Assembly (NCBI GenBank): GCA_030374765.1
Contig: JARGXX010000071.1
Span: 2,108,001 to 2,172,000 of the forward strand
Reading direction: 5' to 3'
Length of the DNA: 64,000 nucleotides
Source of the DNA: Agarophyton chilense
Lineage: Eukaryota > Rhodophyta > Florideophyceae > Gracilariales > Gracilariaceae
Position 1 is the first letter of the stretch. Each line of letters opens with the position of its first letter. Positions 9,012-20,465 of the stretch are shown here, one piece after another. The notes beneath the pieces are model-generated. The model was not told where the DNA came from, searched no databases, and worked only from the letters and a program-made list of their open reading frames with translations. A program made the translations under genes and the position numbers.

Positions 9012-11457
9012 TGTAGCTAGTTGACGGTGTAGAGAGAGGGAGGTACTTAGGCGCGGAAGTGGTATGGATGCGATGAGGATGGAGAATACGCAAGGCGGTG
9101 CAGTTGTCGTCTATCCACATGAAGAAGATGATGTTTCTTTTTGTAGTTTGCACAGCTTCTGCCACGTGTGTGAATCACGGGTTCAATCAACATGCATAAG
9201 ACTGCTACAGTAACTCACTGCTCACAAATCGTTTCACTAAACCAATTGTTTCGCTCTCATTTCAATTAGGAACTTGACAAACCACTTGACTCCGAGAGGC
9301 GTTTCATATTCATGTTGCGTCGCTCTCCCTGCATGAATCGGAGTCATCATCAGGGATGAATTCCATCTGCATGTGGACGTTTTGCCTTTTTTCAGCATAA
9401 TTTCAACATAGATTTGAAACCTTTCTTCTTTTCACATTCTAATTGTAGTCCATGAACTAAGCCATAACCCGATTGCAATCTCTGTTTCACGAACCCGTGA
9501 TTAAGCAATTATTACCTAAAATTATCTGCAATTGGGGATCATTCATTTTCGATGAAATACTTGAAGAAGAAACTGCGAGTCTTTGTGTGTTGATTCGCAG
9601 TGCCCTTTCCATCTGAACTACTTGTAACAGCGCCATCTTTTCATCGAGTTTAAGAGCTTCTTGAACGGCATGCCGGTCCCAAAAGCGCCGAAACGACAAG
9701 ATACAATTTAGGAACGTTCAACCGCCAAATTGTAAAATCGATCTGTAGAAATGGTTTTGATGGGTGATCGCTCCAAGGTGCTGCATTAGATAGTAATCCC
9801 ATTGAGATGAAGCAATCCTTGACAACAGCCAAAATCTTATTTCTTCGATTTAAACTCATCCAAAGTCATCACTGTTGATTTGACGTTTCTCACTGCTTGG
9901 TGCATTTACTATTGACGAATTTCAACAAAATACTAAAAAAACTAAACAAACCAGAGCGAAGACCATAGCGCTTGAAAAAACAAGAAGAGTTGAAACGATA
10001 GTAGAGAGCACAAGCCACAAGCAGTGATCGGATCGAATCCATCCTCAATCGCGACTTTTCTTCTTCAAACGTTAGCTTACTTAGAAACGACTTGCGACCT
10101 GCAACAAGTTTTGTGAGCACAACAACGGTTTCTCATCCCTCGGGTGAGTAATAAACCGTTCGACTATCATCAACAAGCTCATGCCACGAACGTACAGTAT
10201 TCGCAAAACTGAGATCATCACCTCCGCCTCCCTATAATTCCGATGCACATCATACCCGCTCGCTGTGCAGCGTGACCGAAAGTTTCATGAAAGGCGAAAG
10301 AGTTTGTCAGCAACTATTTTAAGACCATACAATTCAGCCGTTGGTTCGAAAAGTACACTACCAGTACTAGTACTTGTTCAAGCGCAATTCAAACAAATGG
10401 GTTTTCACGTTGTTGGCACCTCAACTATCAAAGTATTTAGGTTCTTGCGTCTTGTGAGAAATGGTCAGCGGTTCTTTAGTGTTGTAAACTACTGAGTGCC
10501 ACAAGCTTGAACCGTAGGCCAAATCGCCTAATGTCATACACTGTCATCATCACTCGCAAATAACGATATCCCGACGACTATTCCCCTGCACCCTCTCAAG
10601 TCTCGGCCAAAACGATACAGGCGACCGGGAACGCATCAACACTGTGCAGGGGTGCAAGTAAAAATGTATGTTTTCTGACAAGAATCCGCGAGACTGAGAG
10701 CACCATCGATTAGGGTTCTCCACATTCCTGGTGTGTTGTGTATTATTCGACATTGGGTAGGCCAAAGCTACTTAAAAAACTGTTCACATAGGAAGGAGGA
10801 ACATCGAACTAAAACCAAATACGCGCAGGTCACTCGCATCTCAGTATAGATCAGCGAGCAGTATTAGGTCCATTGATTGGTTGGGACAGACGTTGACAAT
10901 TAATCTTCTGTTCCGTCCACTCACGAGAAACGTTGCACAGTCGAGTTTGATTCTTCTCTTGTAAGGGGTAGAGGGATTGCTAACCCGCCAATGAAATCCC
11001 TGATGACGAGCGAATGGCCATAGTTCAGCAATGTTGTATTGTAGAAACTTTGGAACCAGAGTCAATTCATGGCCTGCATTTGTTGTCATTGTACAATGAG
11101 CAGTAAGCTTTGTTATCTTTGAACATGGTGACACTCTTATTGTACTCATGCGTTCTCCACTACGACTCTAACAACAACTAACCCTTTAACCCAAAACGAA
11201 GATGGACTCGGAAGTCATCTTTGAGAAGGGACGGTCGAAAACCGGGAGTGAAAAATCGCACCAAGCAATGAAGGAAATAAAAAATGAATTGGGCGGGAAT
11301 ATCCTTCCGTCACGCCAACAACAGTACAACAACAGCAACCTCACAAGTTCGTGCACACATCATCATATCGATGATCACATGTACATGTGTTCCTTACGGT
11401 TAAGCGTGACGCGAACATCTCGATAAGTCATACGAGCTCCCTCGTCAGGCGTCTTTC
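9012..11457. other. 2.4-kb region without a supported gene
   Basis: No ORF above about 105 codons and no recognised domain. Two overlapping - strand ORFs at 9859-9650 and 9699-9487 lie in different frames; the second has a coiled-coil-like, Glu/Leu-rich middle. A third - strand ORF at 10120-9890 has a basic start and an aromatic-rich end. Together they might be exons or remnants of one gene, but I cannot show it. Composition is more AT-rich than the neighbouring genes. Confidence 0.4.
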
Positions 11458-13263
11458 TTACCACTCAACAAAAGAATTCAGCCATCTCTTCCGATAATTG
11501 TACTTCCTCCTAAACCATCGTTTGGAACACTCAACTGTCGCGCTGGAAAAAGACACACGACCTACTTGTTTTAGCCTCAGTACACGAGCAATTTGTTTAC
11601 AAAACGGAGCTGAATACTTCTTCACGTCTGATTTAGTCTCTGACGGTGGATAAGCCGCGTAGTGATATCCGTGGCGAATGCCACTTTTCACAAGTCTCAC
11701 CCGTGCGTTTGAGCGCCACAATCGAATAGAAAATTCCGCCTCAGTGAAGGGACCGTAGTCTTTCCACCCAGTTTTCTTCAAGAACTCCGTTCGTGCTAAT
11801 AAAAACCCACTAGTTCCGTTTATACTTTCCCAAGTTTCTGGTCCAAGATTCCATGATTCTTCTACATTCTCAAATGATATGTTGTTTTTATTCTGTTTTA
11901 TAACAAATCCATTTTGAAATAAACCTTGTTCTGAATCTCGTCGATTGTGATTGAAGACAAGAAACCCGGATGTTATGTCTGCTTCATCACGATCCACAGG
12001 CCGCAACATTCGCGCTATCATTGTTTCCCACGAAATCTTCTGCTCCATACGAAGAATGCATGCAAATGGCGAGCTCGTTTTGTCAACCAATCGATTCAAC
12101 ACCAGAGCTCTCGAAGTATTGAATAGCCAAAACACTTTCACATTGTCCTCACTCTTCGAAGACAAGAATCTCTTCATTGACGAATCTGAAATGGATGTGT
12201 CGCCGACAACGACCTCATTTTGTGGAAATGCCGCACGGATGCTTTCATAAAGATCCATGAACTGCCTTGTGTTATTTGAAATATCTCCCTCGATCACGAA
12301 AGCAACTTTTCGCACGTCGACATCGTCTGTTTTGGGCGCTCGAAGGCAGTGGGCATTCGTTTCGATACATCTTTCTAATCTTGCCTTGCCTTTCCGCTTA
12401 TGGGCAATAAAAGTAGAGGAGGGCAAGTAACAATGACGACGAGTCGACCACAGATTCAAAACCATTGACGCTCGATGCGTAGTAAAAGCCACCAACCAAC
12501 CCCCCACCATGATGTCTTCGATTGGACTATATCTCAGTAGCCTATACACACTTTGCAAGGCATTATACGCACCGCGTGATATTATATAACCAGCTCCTTG
12601 CATATACGGATGATGCGTGACTTTTCCTACTTCGAGAAGCTGTCGGGGGTTATGTACAATATCGGTCAAACCAGGATCGTACCATTTGTGTGTAGGATCA
12701 TATTTCAAAGAGTTATTTGACTCTGCGTGTCCCACATGAACAATTCCACTCGAGTCAAAGTTGCCGAGCAAGCGAAATACGCGTGAAAAACATACAAATG
12801 AATCGGAATCGGTCTTCAATAACCAATCAAAGTCATAGTAAGAAGCGGCATGAATGAGAGCCAACTGAACCTTCTCTGAAAGAGAAAGATAATCATCTGG
12901 ACGCACCATCGGTACGTGCAGTACATCGCAGGAGTCGGTATTACGTTCGAGTTGTGGATGGGAGCTTTGGGAACGAATTACGGCCACGCAACAAACAGTA
13001 GAAGTATAATTCGATGATATGGTGGAAAACCATGTGCGAATCGTACCAATTTGAATGTCCTCCGGTGATACGGGGACCAAAGCTAGGAGTTTACAATGTG
13101 TCCGTGACCATGGTAATGTTACGGAGGACACTAGTGGGCCAGCCAGGGATTGAGAAGACAGGCGAATGATTTCAAGCCGGTGGACCACCGTTAGCAATAT
13201 TGATAATGAAATCGACACAAGTAAGGGAGCATAGAATCGTCCTGAAATACGTCGTTGCTTCAT
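11458..13263 (-). CDS. Type II membrane glycosyltransferase, GT31-like N-terminal domain
   Basis: 601 aa. Residues 10-28 form a signal anchor, as in Golgi type II enzymes. The following domain has the order seen in beta-1,3-galactosyltransferases (GT31): FDWLLKTDSDSF with a metal-binding D152-x-D154, then GAGYIISRGAY, then SPIEDIMVGGWL with an acidic ED pair. The half from about residue 300 onward is a second block with NGTSGFLLARTEFLKKTGW and an acidic/aromatic patch followed by SIRLWRSNARV, which resembles the acceptor-side region of other GT-A glycosyltransferases. The protein may therefore be bifunctional. Sugar donor and acceptor cannot be read from sequence; cell-wall galactan or glycoprotein synthesis are both possible. 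Confidence 0.7.
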   Translation of the reverse strand: MKQRRISGRFYAPLLVSISLSILLTVVHRLEIIRLSSQSLAGPLVSSVTLPWSRTHCKLLALVPVSPEDIQIGTIRTWFSTISSNYTSTVCCVAVIRSQSSHPQLERNTDSCDVLHVPMVRPDDYLSLSEKVQLALIHAASYYDFDWLLKTDSDSFVCFSRVFRLLGNFDSSGIVHVGHAESNNSLKYDPTHKWYDPGLTDIVHNPRQLLEVGKVTHHPYMQGAGYIISRGAYNALQSVYRLLRYSPIEDIMVGGWLVAFTTHRASMVLNLWSTRRHCYLPSSTFIAHKRKGKARLERCIETNAHCLRAPKTDDVDVRKVAFVIEGDISNNTRQFMDLYESIRAAFPQNEVVVGDTSISDSSMKRFLSSKSEDNVKVFWLFNTSRALVLNRLVDKTSSPFACILRMEQKISWETMIARMLRPVDRDEADITSGFLVFNHNRRDSEQGLFQNGFVIKQNKNNISFENVEESWNLGPETWESINGTSGFLLARTEFLKKTGWKDYGPFTEAEFSIRLWRSNARVRLVKSGIRHGYHYAAYPPSETKSDVKKYSAPFCKQIARVLRLKQVGRVSFSSATVECSKRWFRRKYNYRKRWLNSFVEW

Positions 13264-14470
13264 TTTGGAATCGGTTAAAAGACATAGTTGTCGAGTGGAT
13301 TAGGATGTGCGATGGCTGTAGATGAGTTTAGATAGTGCGCAAGACACACTTGAACGACGCCCTGTGTATGTGCATTTTGGCTTACCCTTGGCTGAATAAC
13401 TGAGTATCTTGCAAAGCGTCATGCATATACCGTACCGAGCTGGCAGCCACCTGAAAAAACAAGATAGCAATTCCCGTTCTCGTGGGGTGATGAATTTTGT
13501 CACCTTTTTTTTGGGATGTACTGTAATTGGGGTGAGTAGGTCCCACTTCACCCGAGCAGAATGAGGGTGCCATAACCCCGTCCCTCACCCATTGGGACCC
13601 ACTTCTCACCCCGCGAGACTTCACAGGCTCATTGAAGTCAGTGATTAGGACCCACTTTGTAGGAGCAAGAATTGTGCGAACGGGGGGTTTGATACTCTTC
13701 GCCACTCTGGTAATTCTGTTGGAACTATGTTTGAAATACGAATTCTCTCACGGCGTTCATCATATCTCCCTCTGCAGCCAGTTTTTGAAGGCTTTATATA
13801 AAATCCTTCCCGCCACTTTAAAAGTAGCGCTGACCCTCTCGCTGGACTGATTGTTGCTTTCACCCCTTGAATTGAGCGCGCACTAGACTGCCTCCTCTTG
13901 GCGATGGGACGAGCCAAAGAACTGCCAGCAGTGAACACCTGACTGTCTAGTTTCGCTATCTACAACTCGTACGTACATCACGATCTTGGGAAGATGTGTA
14001 GAGCTGACCAAGACACGGCGCAAAGCGCTGGGAAACGCTTGAAGGTTGAGGAGAATTGTCAACAAGATGAAACGTGAAATGATCCAACACGAAAGGCAGT
14101 AGGAACACGTCTGCGTTGCGACCAGAGACGGCAAGGTCGTAAGCGATCCGTAAGCTTCGCTGCGCCGACGTGTTCACGCGTGACCATGTCACTGTAACGC
14201 GGACGTGCATAATGCACGCGCGCTCCCCGTACACGTGCTCTTTTCGTCGAAACAAAGTCACACCGATGAGGGCCGTTGCTTACCGTTCCCCTCCGCGCGC
14301 CTCTCTTTCCCTCTACAAGTCGCTGTCTGTCGGTGTGCCATTGTGCATATTTGCGACCTCCGTGTGATTGACTTCGATATTCAAAACTATTGTTCCGTAC
14401 GTTCCTTATATATCGCGTGGTGTGGACTATACCACATTTGCTTTGGGTGTTGCGCAGTTCTTAGCTCAAC
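13264..14470. other. Intergenic region with a GC-rich inverted repeat
   Basis: Divergent upstream region of the glycosyltransferase and of the gene at 14471. Short ORFs only, none recognisable. It contains the inverted repeat at 13529-13612. Confidence 0.45.
13529..13612. repeat. Imperfect inverted repeat
   Basis: GGGGTGAGTAGGTCCCA at 13529-13545 is mirrored by TGGGACCCACTTCTCACCCC at 13593-13612. A second nested pairing GAGGG/CCCTC lies inside. It may be a small folded-back element or a structured transcript end. Confidence 0.6.
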
Positions 14471-15679
14471 ATGCATCAGGAACAGCAGCGACGAAAGATG
14501 TTTTCGTCGTTGAGGGCATGCTGTCCATCGCCACAGAGTCCATGTCTCTCTGCTTCTGCGATGTGCGTCTTCATCGCTATCTGTGTGTTTCATTTTCATC
14601 GACTTGCAGCCTCCGATTCGGATATTTTAGAACAAGGACTTCGAAACCTCGTATTACCTGGGAGTTTGCATGCGGCTGATCCGCCGCTTTCTTCTCCGCT
14701 TGATGCGGGTTCTTTGTCCCACCATACGCCTGTTTCTGGAGCGTCTCCGTTCTCACATCATTCTTCCTTACGTCAGTCGCTAAGTGCTTTTCTGCACCGG
14801 GCTATGCAACAACCACAAGAGCATGTACTTGCCTCAGACTTGCTTCACGGTCGTTCTCCACGCGCCCTTATGCGGATAGCTGATCGTCTTTACCCTATGG
14901 AATCGCAAAATCTCCAGAACCAATTTTCTCATACCAACAAACGTGGACGCGATTTCAGCGATCGCCAAGCTGCTCATACCCACACTGCGATGGGCGACTC
15001 AGTTCACAATTCTATTCATCCCACTGGAGATGTTGCAGATGCTGTTGGTGACAGTGTCCATCATTTAAAAAAACTTGATTCGCTTGCACAGGAGGCATCA
15101 CGGCGTCATCCAGTCATCGAAGCAATTCACTCTATCATTGGCAAACCCGCGCAAACCGAAACTGTTGACAGAAAAATTCACTCTTTTGATAATGACCATC
15201 ACCAAGCAGTTCACATGAGCACCGCTTCTGCAGATCTTTCTGAAGCACCTGCTCACGTCCGCGCAACGGATTTGAATATCATCGGTTCCGAACACGTTTC
15301 AGGTAATGGTGCCGCGCTAGACAAAGACTCGATCCAGGTCTCCGACAAGAACACTTTAGTTGGGCCCGAAGAGAGAGTAGGTTCTTTTGAGGAAGGGAAG
15401 CCGCTCGATGTAGATGCCAGCAGCAGCGAATGGAAACAACAAAATCCGACGATTCATACCGAGGGGAAACGCGATGGACGATTAAGCGATGCCCCTGACA
15501 AAGGAGGTATTCTCAGCTTCTTGTGGGGTAGCTCACATTCCGAGGAAGCTCAAACCGATATTCGAGAAAAGAAAGATGTGGCAGTAACTTCGTCTGTGCT
15601 TGAGGTGGCTGAAGTCAAGGCAGCTGGGAACCGCGAAGATAGTCTTTCTATTCGGAGAAACATCGACGACTATCAATGA
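14471..15679 (+). CDS. Unknown protein with N-terminal signal or anchor segment
   Basis: 402 aa, no recognised family. Residues about 29-47 are hydrophobic (MCVFIAICVF core) and would be a signal peptide or signal anchor if translation starts at the first ATG or at the internal Met at residue 31. The rest is hydrophilic, low in cysteine, rich in His, Ser, Asp and Ala, and probably largely disordered; a GDSVH motif occurs twice (GDSVHNSIH and GDSVHHLKK). An overlapping ORF at 15600-15869 in another frame follows a GGTAAGGG donor-like site near 15739, so the true 3' end could involve splicing. Coding status rests on length and codon pattern alone. Confidence 0.5.
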   Translation: MHQEQQRRKMFSSLRACCPSPQSPCLSASAMCVFIAICVFHFHRLAASDSDILEQGLRNLVLPGSLHAADPPLSSPLDAGSLSHHTPVSGASPFSHHSSLRQSLSAFLHRAMQQPQEHVLASDLLHGRSPRALMRIADRLYPMESQNLQNQFSHTNKRGRDFSDRQAAHTHTAMGDSVHNSIHPTGDVADAVGDSVHHLKKLDSLAQEASRRHPVIEAIHSIIGKPAQTETVDRKIHSFDNDHHQAVHMSTASADLSEAPAHVRATDLNIIGSEHVSGNGAALDKDSIQVSDKNTLVGPEERVGSFEEGKPLDVDASSSEWKQQNPTIHTEGKRDGRLSDAPDKGGILSFLWGSSHSEEAQTDIREKKDVAVTSSVLEVAEVKAAGNREDSLSIRRNIDDYQ

Positions 15680-16988
15680 ATGTGAACCATTTCACATGCA
15701 GCATCAAGAGGAAATACCTGGAGATATAGTGCCTGTCGGTAAGGGGAGGGAGGGGGTGGGGGCGGTGTCTGTGAGAGTCTCAACCAACGCACTGGCGGAC
15801 GATAGAGGTATTCCAGTTGGTGAGCAAGATCTGAAACTGGGTTCTAAACGGGTGATGTATCTTCTATAACATTTGTCATTCTAGAGCTGGAACCGTATAA
15901 TGAGTCTTTGCATTGTGTTCAGTCTGTGTGCAGTCTGTATCTACTAATGGGGGGATAGATAGTGTTCTAGGCCCCTGGCTTGCACAGAAGTATTTTGACA
16001 GGGCCCTGTTGCAATACCTGAATTATGATTGTATATAGTTTCTCAAAAGAACGTGGTCATTAAGGTGGGTTGCAGTCTCGTGTACTGGCTGTCGATTGCT
16101 TTTGTAAATTGCAGCGTGCGATTGCTTCGCACATAGCGACAGTATCACATAACCGCCACGTACTTCCAAGGTTCGGTCTGGATGCAACGGCTTCGTATGG
16201 CGCGGTGGAAACTGGAGAGGCCGAGTAGATGCTAAAGGTGCTCCGAAGAAGACACAGAAATATTTGCTGCTGGGTTGCTGAAGATGCATCTATCACTTGA
16301 TTGTAGACCAGCCCCACTACAACGTGCTCAAAGGGTTTCGTTTCAAAGAAATGGCTTCTCACGAAAGAACCCTGTCTAGTGTCTATACGACCGGGGAGAC
16401 AGTTCGATCCCCTCCATTTCATTGGGCATCCACGGGGATACTTGTGCACCCCGTAGGAACTGCTATCCTAGTGAATTAAGAAGAGACGAAGCAGAGCTCA
16501 TGAACGCCAGATCATGCCCGCTATTTCTGAGTAAATGCATAAAAGAATCAATCTACTTATGAAGTGAGAGTTGATTTCAAATTAATGAACCCACACGTTT
16601 GATGGTCAAACTAGAGATGCATCCCACAGACAGAAAGCGCGCGTCTCTCTATCTCTCTCTCTACTCTCTAGAACTGTTAAATAGAACTCTGATTTGCTCT
16701 GACGAGCCGCCGCTTCGCTGATACCTCTTCTGGAAGCTGCGGCTCACCTATAAAACGAAGTGGAATGAAGTGGAAGAAAAAATACAGTACTATATCCAAT
16801 TTGATTCATTTGCGTTTTGTGAAGATAACTGATCGTTCCCCACTACCTCGCTTTCTCGAAAGAGAGTAGTGTCACTTGGAAATGTCCGCGCGCCGTATTG
16901 TATGCTGTGCGAGAGCATCACAGAACTCACATTATCTACTGCTCCGATACACAGCTCCCGCCATTGCCCGCATTGATCGAAAGAAAGT
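15680..16988. other. Intergenic region upstream of the CCA-adding enzyme
   Basis: Overlapping short ORFs at 15600-15869 (+), 16023-16449 (-) and 16297-16479 (+) have no recognisable content. A TC-rich microsatellite lies at 16643-16668. No RNA gene is seen. Confidence 0.45.
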
Positions 16989-18437
16989 ATGAGGGTCATC
17001 ACGCTTTCGAACTGGGAGAAGAATGTGTTTGACTTCCTGTGCGCTGCGGCCGACAACTTAAACAAATCTCGTCAGGGGGTGGAGCTGCGAGTCGTTGGCG
17101 GTTGGGTTCGTGACAAATTACTTGGGAGAAAAACAAACGACATAGATGCTGTAGTTATCCGCGCCAATGCATCCCAGTTTGCTTACAAACTTCGAGAATA
17201 CTCAAAGGATTTGAGAGACCTATTTGAGAATGGAGAATCTTCCACTCCTCTTATTTCAACAATCATTCCACTGGCATCAGGAAACGAAGCCTCGAAGCAA
17301 ATAGAAACCGCAAGAGTTCAAATTGATGGCAGGGTGATGGACTTAGTCCAGTTGCGAACGAAAGGTCTTGTGGACTCAAGTGACGTAGAACACGTAGAAG
17401 AAGCTTTATCCTACGACGCCTTAAAACGTGATTTCACAATCAACTCTTTGTTCTACAATGTTCAAACCGCAGACATCGAAGACCCGACCGGTCAAGGTCT
17501 CAAAGATTTGTCAGACAAAATCATTCGCACCCCAATAGATGCAAAGCTCACCATGAGAGACGATCCTCTTCGAGCTCTGCGAGCTGTGAGATTCTCTTGC
17601 GAGTTGGGATTTGATATCTGCGCATCCATGCATCTCAGTCTAAAAGATCCTGATCTTCAACAGAAGCTGGGCTCAGAGGTGAGCAAGGAACGTATTGGTG
17701 CCGAAATTATTCGTTGTATTAAAGCAGATCCCATGAAAGCTGTGCAACTGATACACATGTTTGGCATGAATAGGGCACTGTTTGGGTTTGAAAAACACTT
17801 TGAAGAGAGCATGGAGCGTGTGAAAAATGCGCTGTTCCTTGCTTTGCACAGTGGGACTGTAGAAAAATTTGGGCCTCATGATCAAATTGTTTTAGTGCTC
17901 GCGTGTTTGCTCTGGAACACAAACTTAGTAAAGTCAGAGCTCCATGACGGTCTAAGGCTGAGTAAAAAGATACAGAATGATGTTGAAAAGATCATAAGAC
18001 TAGGGAAACAACTCGGAAAAATTGGATGCGAATGGCGTCGCGCCCGGATCTCAAATCTAACCCAAGACGAAGATCTGTGGGTGAAAATGGCCCGCTTAGT
18101 TCAAAACGCAGGAGAGCCTTTGTGGCCTTCTGTTTCAATTTGTGCCTCATTGCAAGCAGACGATAGAACTTTTCTTAACGAGCTGAATCAATGCCGCATT
18201 TCCGTCAACCTTTGTCAAATTCATCCGTGCTTGGATGGTCATATTTTGCAGAATGAGCTTAGTATTCAACCAGGACCTACACTTGGAGAGGCTTTGAAGG
18301 ATTTGATGAAACTTCAACTCTTAGCTTATCGTCGAAACGGGAATGTGACCTCCACAGACAGCGAAGCCGAAAGTTACTTGCACATTTTGAAGTCAAAGTT
18401 TGCCGACCAGACTCTCAATTCGTGTCGATCTACTTGA
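16989..18437 (+). CDS. CCA1: CCA-adding enzyme (tRNA nucleotidyltransferase, class II)
   Basis: 482 aa from the ATG at 16989. The class II polymerase-beta head has VVGGWVRDKLLG followed by the metal-binding D51-I-D53. Then come RDFTINSLFYN, the nucleotide-selection region DDPLRALRAVRF (EDxxR-like, with DD in place of ED), and the SKERIGAEI motif typical of the neck. The C-terminal third is helical and matches the body/tail of eukaryotic enzymes in length. The enzyme adds or repairs the 3' CCA of tRNAs in nucleus/cytosol, mitochondria and often plastids. No strong transit peptide is visible at the chosen start. It is a single-exon gene. Confidence 0.93.
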   Translation: MRVITLSNWEKNVFDFLCAAADNLNKSRQGVELRVVGGWVRDKLLGRKTNDIDAVVIRANASQFAYKLREYSKDLRDLFENGESSTPLISTIIPLASGNEASKQIETARVQIDGRVMDLVQLRTKGLVDSSDVEHVEEALSYDALKRDFTINSLFYNVQTADIEDPTGQGLKDLSDKIIRTPIDAKLTMRDDPLRALRAVRFSCELGFDICASMHLSLKDPDLQQKLGSEVSKERIGAEIIRCIKADPMKAVQLIHMFGMNRALFGFEKHFEESMERVKNALFLALHSGTVEKFGPHDQIVLVLACLLWNTNLVKSELHDGLRLSKKIQNDVEKIIRLGKQLGKIGCEWRRARISNLTQDEDLWVKMARLVQNAGEPLWPSVSICASLQADDRTFLNELNQCRISVNLCQIHPCLDGHILQNELSIQPGPTLGEALKDLMKLQLLAYRRNGNVTSTDSEAESYLHILKSKFADQTLNSCRST

Positions 18438-19994
18438 GTCTGGATTTCGGCAAACACAGGGGGGACTGTGCGAGGCGTCAGCGTTTCCCTGGAGAGTTAG
18501 AACTACGAGTATGCAGAATGATATCAAAAGCGTCCTCGGCAGGAAACAACTCAGAATTGAGACGGGATCTTTTAATCCATTCAATCGTCGAGAGTTGAAT
18601 GTATGAACGAAAATCTTGGTTGCAGCTTTCTTCTTTTATCCTACTGCACTTTCACTAGCCATCTCACCAACATTTCTAGGATCTTCAACTCACACGACTT
18701 ATGTTCTAAAAACAAGCACGATGATCAAGAAAGGATTTAAGATTGTAATGATGACATAAATATACGCGGCGCGTTACGCATGAAAAGGTGCGATGCACGA
18801 CTGAATTCAGACGAAAAGTGTCTGAACGTGGTCAGCAGTTTAAGAAAGATTCCGAACATCCTTGAGCCTTTGAGAGAAAAGTTGAAAGAAGCCTCTGTCC
18901 AGAAGCTGGCAACATTTCTCTCTCAGATCGCAGTGGGGTTGAAAATGAAGCGTTTTCGAAAGCATGACCATCAGAAAGATGGTTCTCGGAAACCTTTAAC
19001 TACCTCTCTTCAAGCATCTTCGGAGGCCGCATCTATCCCTGCATTCCATCAGGATGGTTGTATGAAGAGTGATGAGGTGAATTAGCACACTCAGGGAATG
19101 CATGATCTGTTGCAAAGGAAATGGATTACTTCCTGCAAGTCGAGGTTTAGGGGGCCAAAGGAAGAACAGACTACGGGAAAAGGATTATGTTTTGCTTCAA
19201 CAAGAAAGAGCAACGGATTCAAGCGTCGGTAGCGAAGCAAAAAAAGCGGTAGAAACTGGAACAATATGGTTTAGGAAGCTGCCCGAACGTGCTCACCGTG
19301 CACAAGAATGTTGTGCACGAGTTATGAAAAGCGAAGCACTCCATTTATTCTGTGCCTGGGGAACTGCCAATTGCAACGCCTTCAGGCCCGGTTATGAACT
19401 GGCTCTGGATTTAATTGCTGAAGATTCATAGATAAAAGAGCAGGTAAAGGGTTAGGATTGCTACCAGCAATTGCTAACTACTGTATGATGCTCATAAAAT
19501 AAAATGTCTTGTACTGTACCAAAGCAGCTATGGACGATCTGAGAGCTGGCTGCTGCCCTGTATCATTACCAGACATGGAGAAAGAGTTCAATTTGTCTCC
19601 CCTTGAATCGAAAAAAAGGCGTTTACTGTCTTTCGAAATTGGATCGGGCATCTTTTAGCAACAAGAACCCTGATGCTGACAGATAAAGGCTGGCGATGAG
19701 TGTGATTGACCACAAATCTCTGTCTTGCACGTAGTTGGAACGCTTGCCTTTGGAGCAAATGTCCAGGCTCTCAACCCGATCGTAGCACGCGCACGAGGCT
19801 TCTATTACTATTCAGCTCTGAAGCGTCAGAGAAACAGACATAGTCTTGAGACCACGAGAAGAAGCCAAGGAAACTGCGTGGCGATTATCAGAAGCAAGTG
19901 ACAGTGAGCGCAAACTTGCGAGAGTGATCGTGACTCGGGAACTCATTCCGATAGCCCTTCTCGCAATCACTTCAGTGGTGAGTGACTGGTTGCA
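18438..19994. other. Region with two small adjacent + strand ORFs, no supported gene
   Basis: ORFs at 18780-19085 (101 aa, Lys/Arg-rich) and 19102-19431 (109 aa) lie on the same strand 16 bp apart in different frames. They could be two parts of one decayed or spliced gene. Neither shows a known motif, so I do not call them as genes. Confidence 0.35.
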
Positions 19995-20465
19995 ATGCCG
20001 AAGTTCAATCTTCAGATATCTGCTCAGTTAAGCAATGTAACATCCGTGAAACCACCAAAGGAGTATCCGTGGCATTTCATTCTGCAATGTACCTCTTGTG
20101 GAGAAGAGACATCCAAGCCGGTGGTATTATCAACTGCTGAGGAAGTGGAAGGTATTCGGAACGGTATGGTGAACATGAAGCTGTCTTGCAAGCTTTGCAG
20201 TCGGGTAAACGACGTCAAAATACTCGAGCAGCACGCGTACCCAGAAGAGAAGGCTCCGGACTGGGGCGAAATCCTCTCTTTTGAATGTAGAGGATTGCAG
20301 CCACTGGAATGGATTATTGCTGATGATATTCCTTTGGAAATCATGGCATCCGGGGTACCCTTAGAAGATGGCTTCATTGAGAACGGGGAATTTTATGGTT
20401 ATGATGAAAAGCTTGGTGAGGAAGCGAATGTCACAGAGATGAAAAAGCGCTTCAAGAAAGTATAA
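19995..20465 (+). CDS. CZIB: CXXC zinc-binding protein CZIB (UPF0587/DUF866)
   Basis: 156 aa, the usual size of this family. Two zinc-binding pairs are present: C32-x-x-C35 (CTSCGEE) and C65-x-x-C68 (CKLCSR). The family's spacing and the C-terminal DWGEILSFECRGLQP and F.ENGEFYGYDEK segments are also clear. The protein is conserved across eukaryotes, and its cellular role is not settled. Start at the ATG at 19995, in a good context just upstream of the family's conserved first strand. Confidence 0.9.
   Translation: MPKFNLQISAQLSNVTSVKPPKEYPWHFILQCTSCGEETSKPVVLSTAEEVEGIRNGMVNMKLSCKLCSRVNDVKILEQHAYPEEKAPDWGEILSFECRGLQPLEWIIADDIPLEIMASGVPLEDGFIENGEFYGYDEKLGEEANVTEMKKRFKKV

Noticed and set aside
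16381..16440. Possible tRNA T-arm (AGTTCGATCC)
   Set aside because: Flanking bases do not form the T-stem or a cloverleaf.
20024..20377. 117-codon - strand ORF opposite CZIB
   Set aside because: Shadow of the conserved CZIB reading frame.
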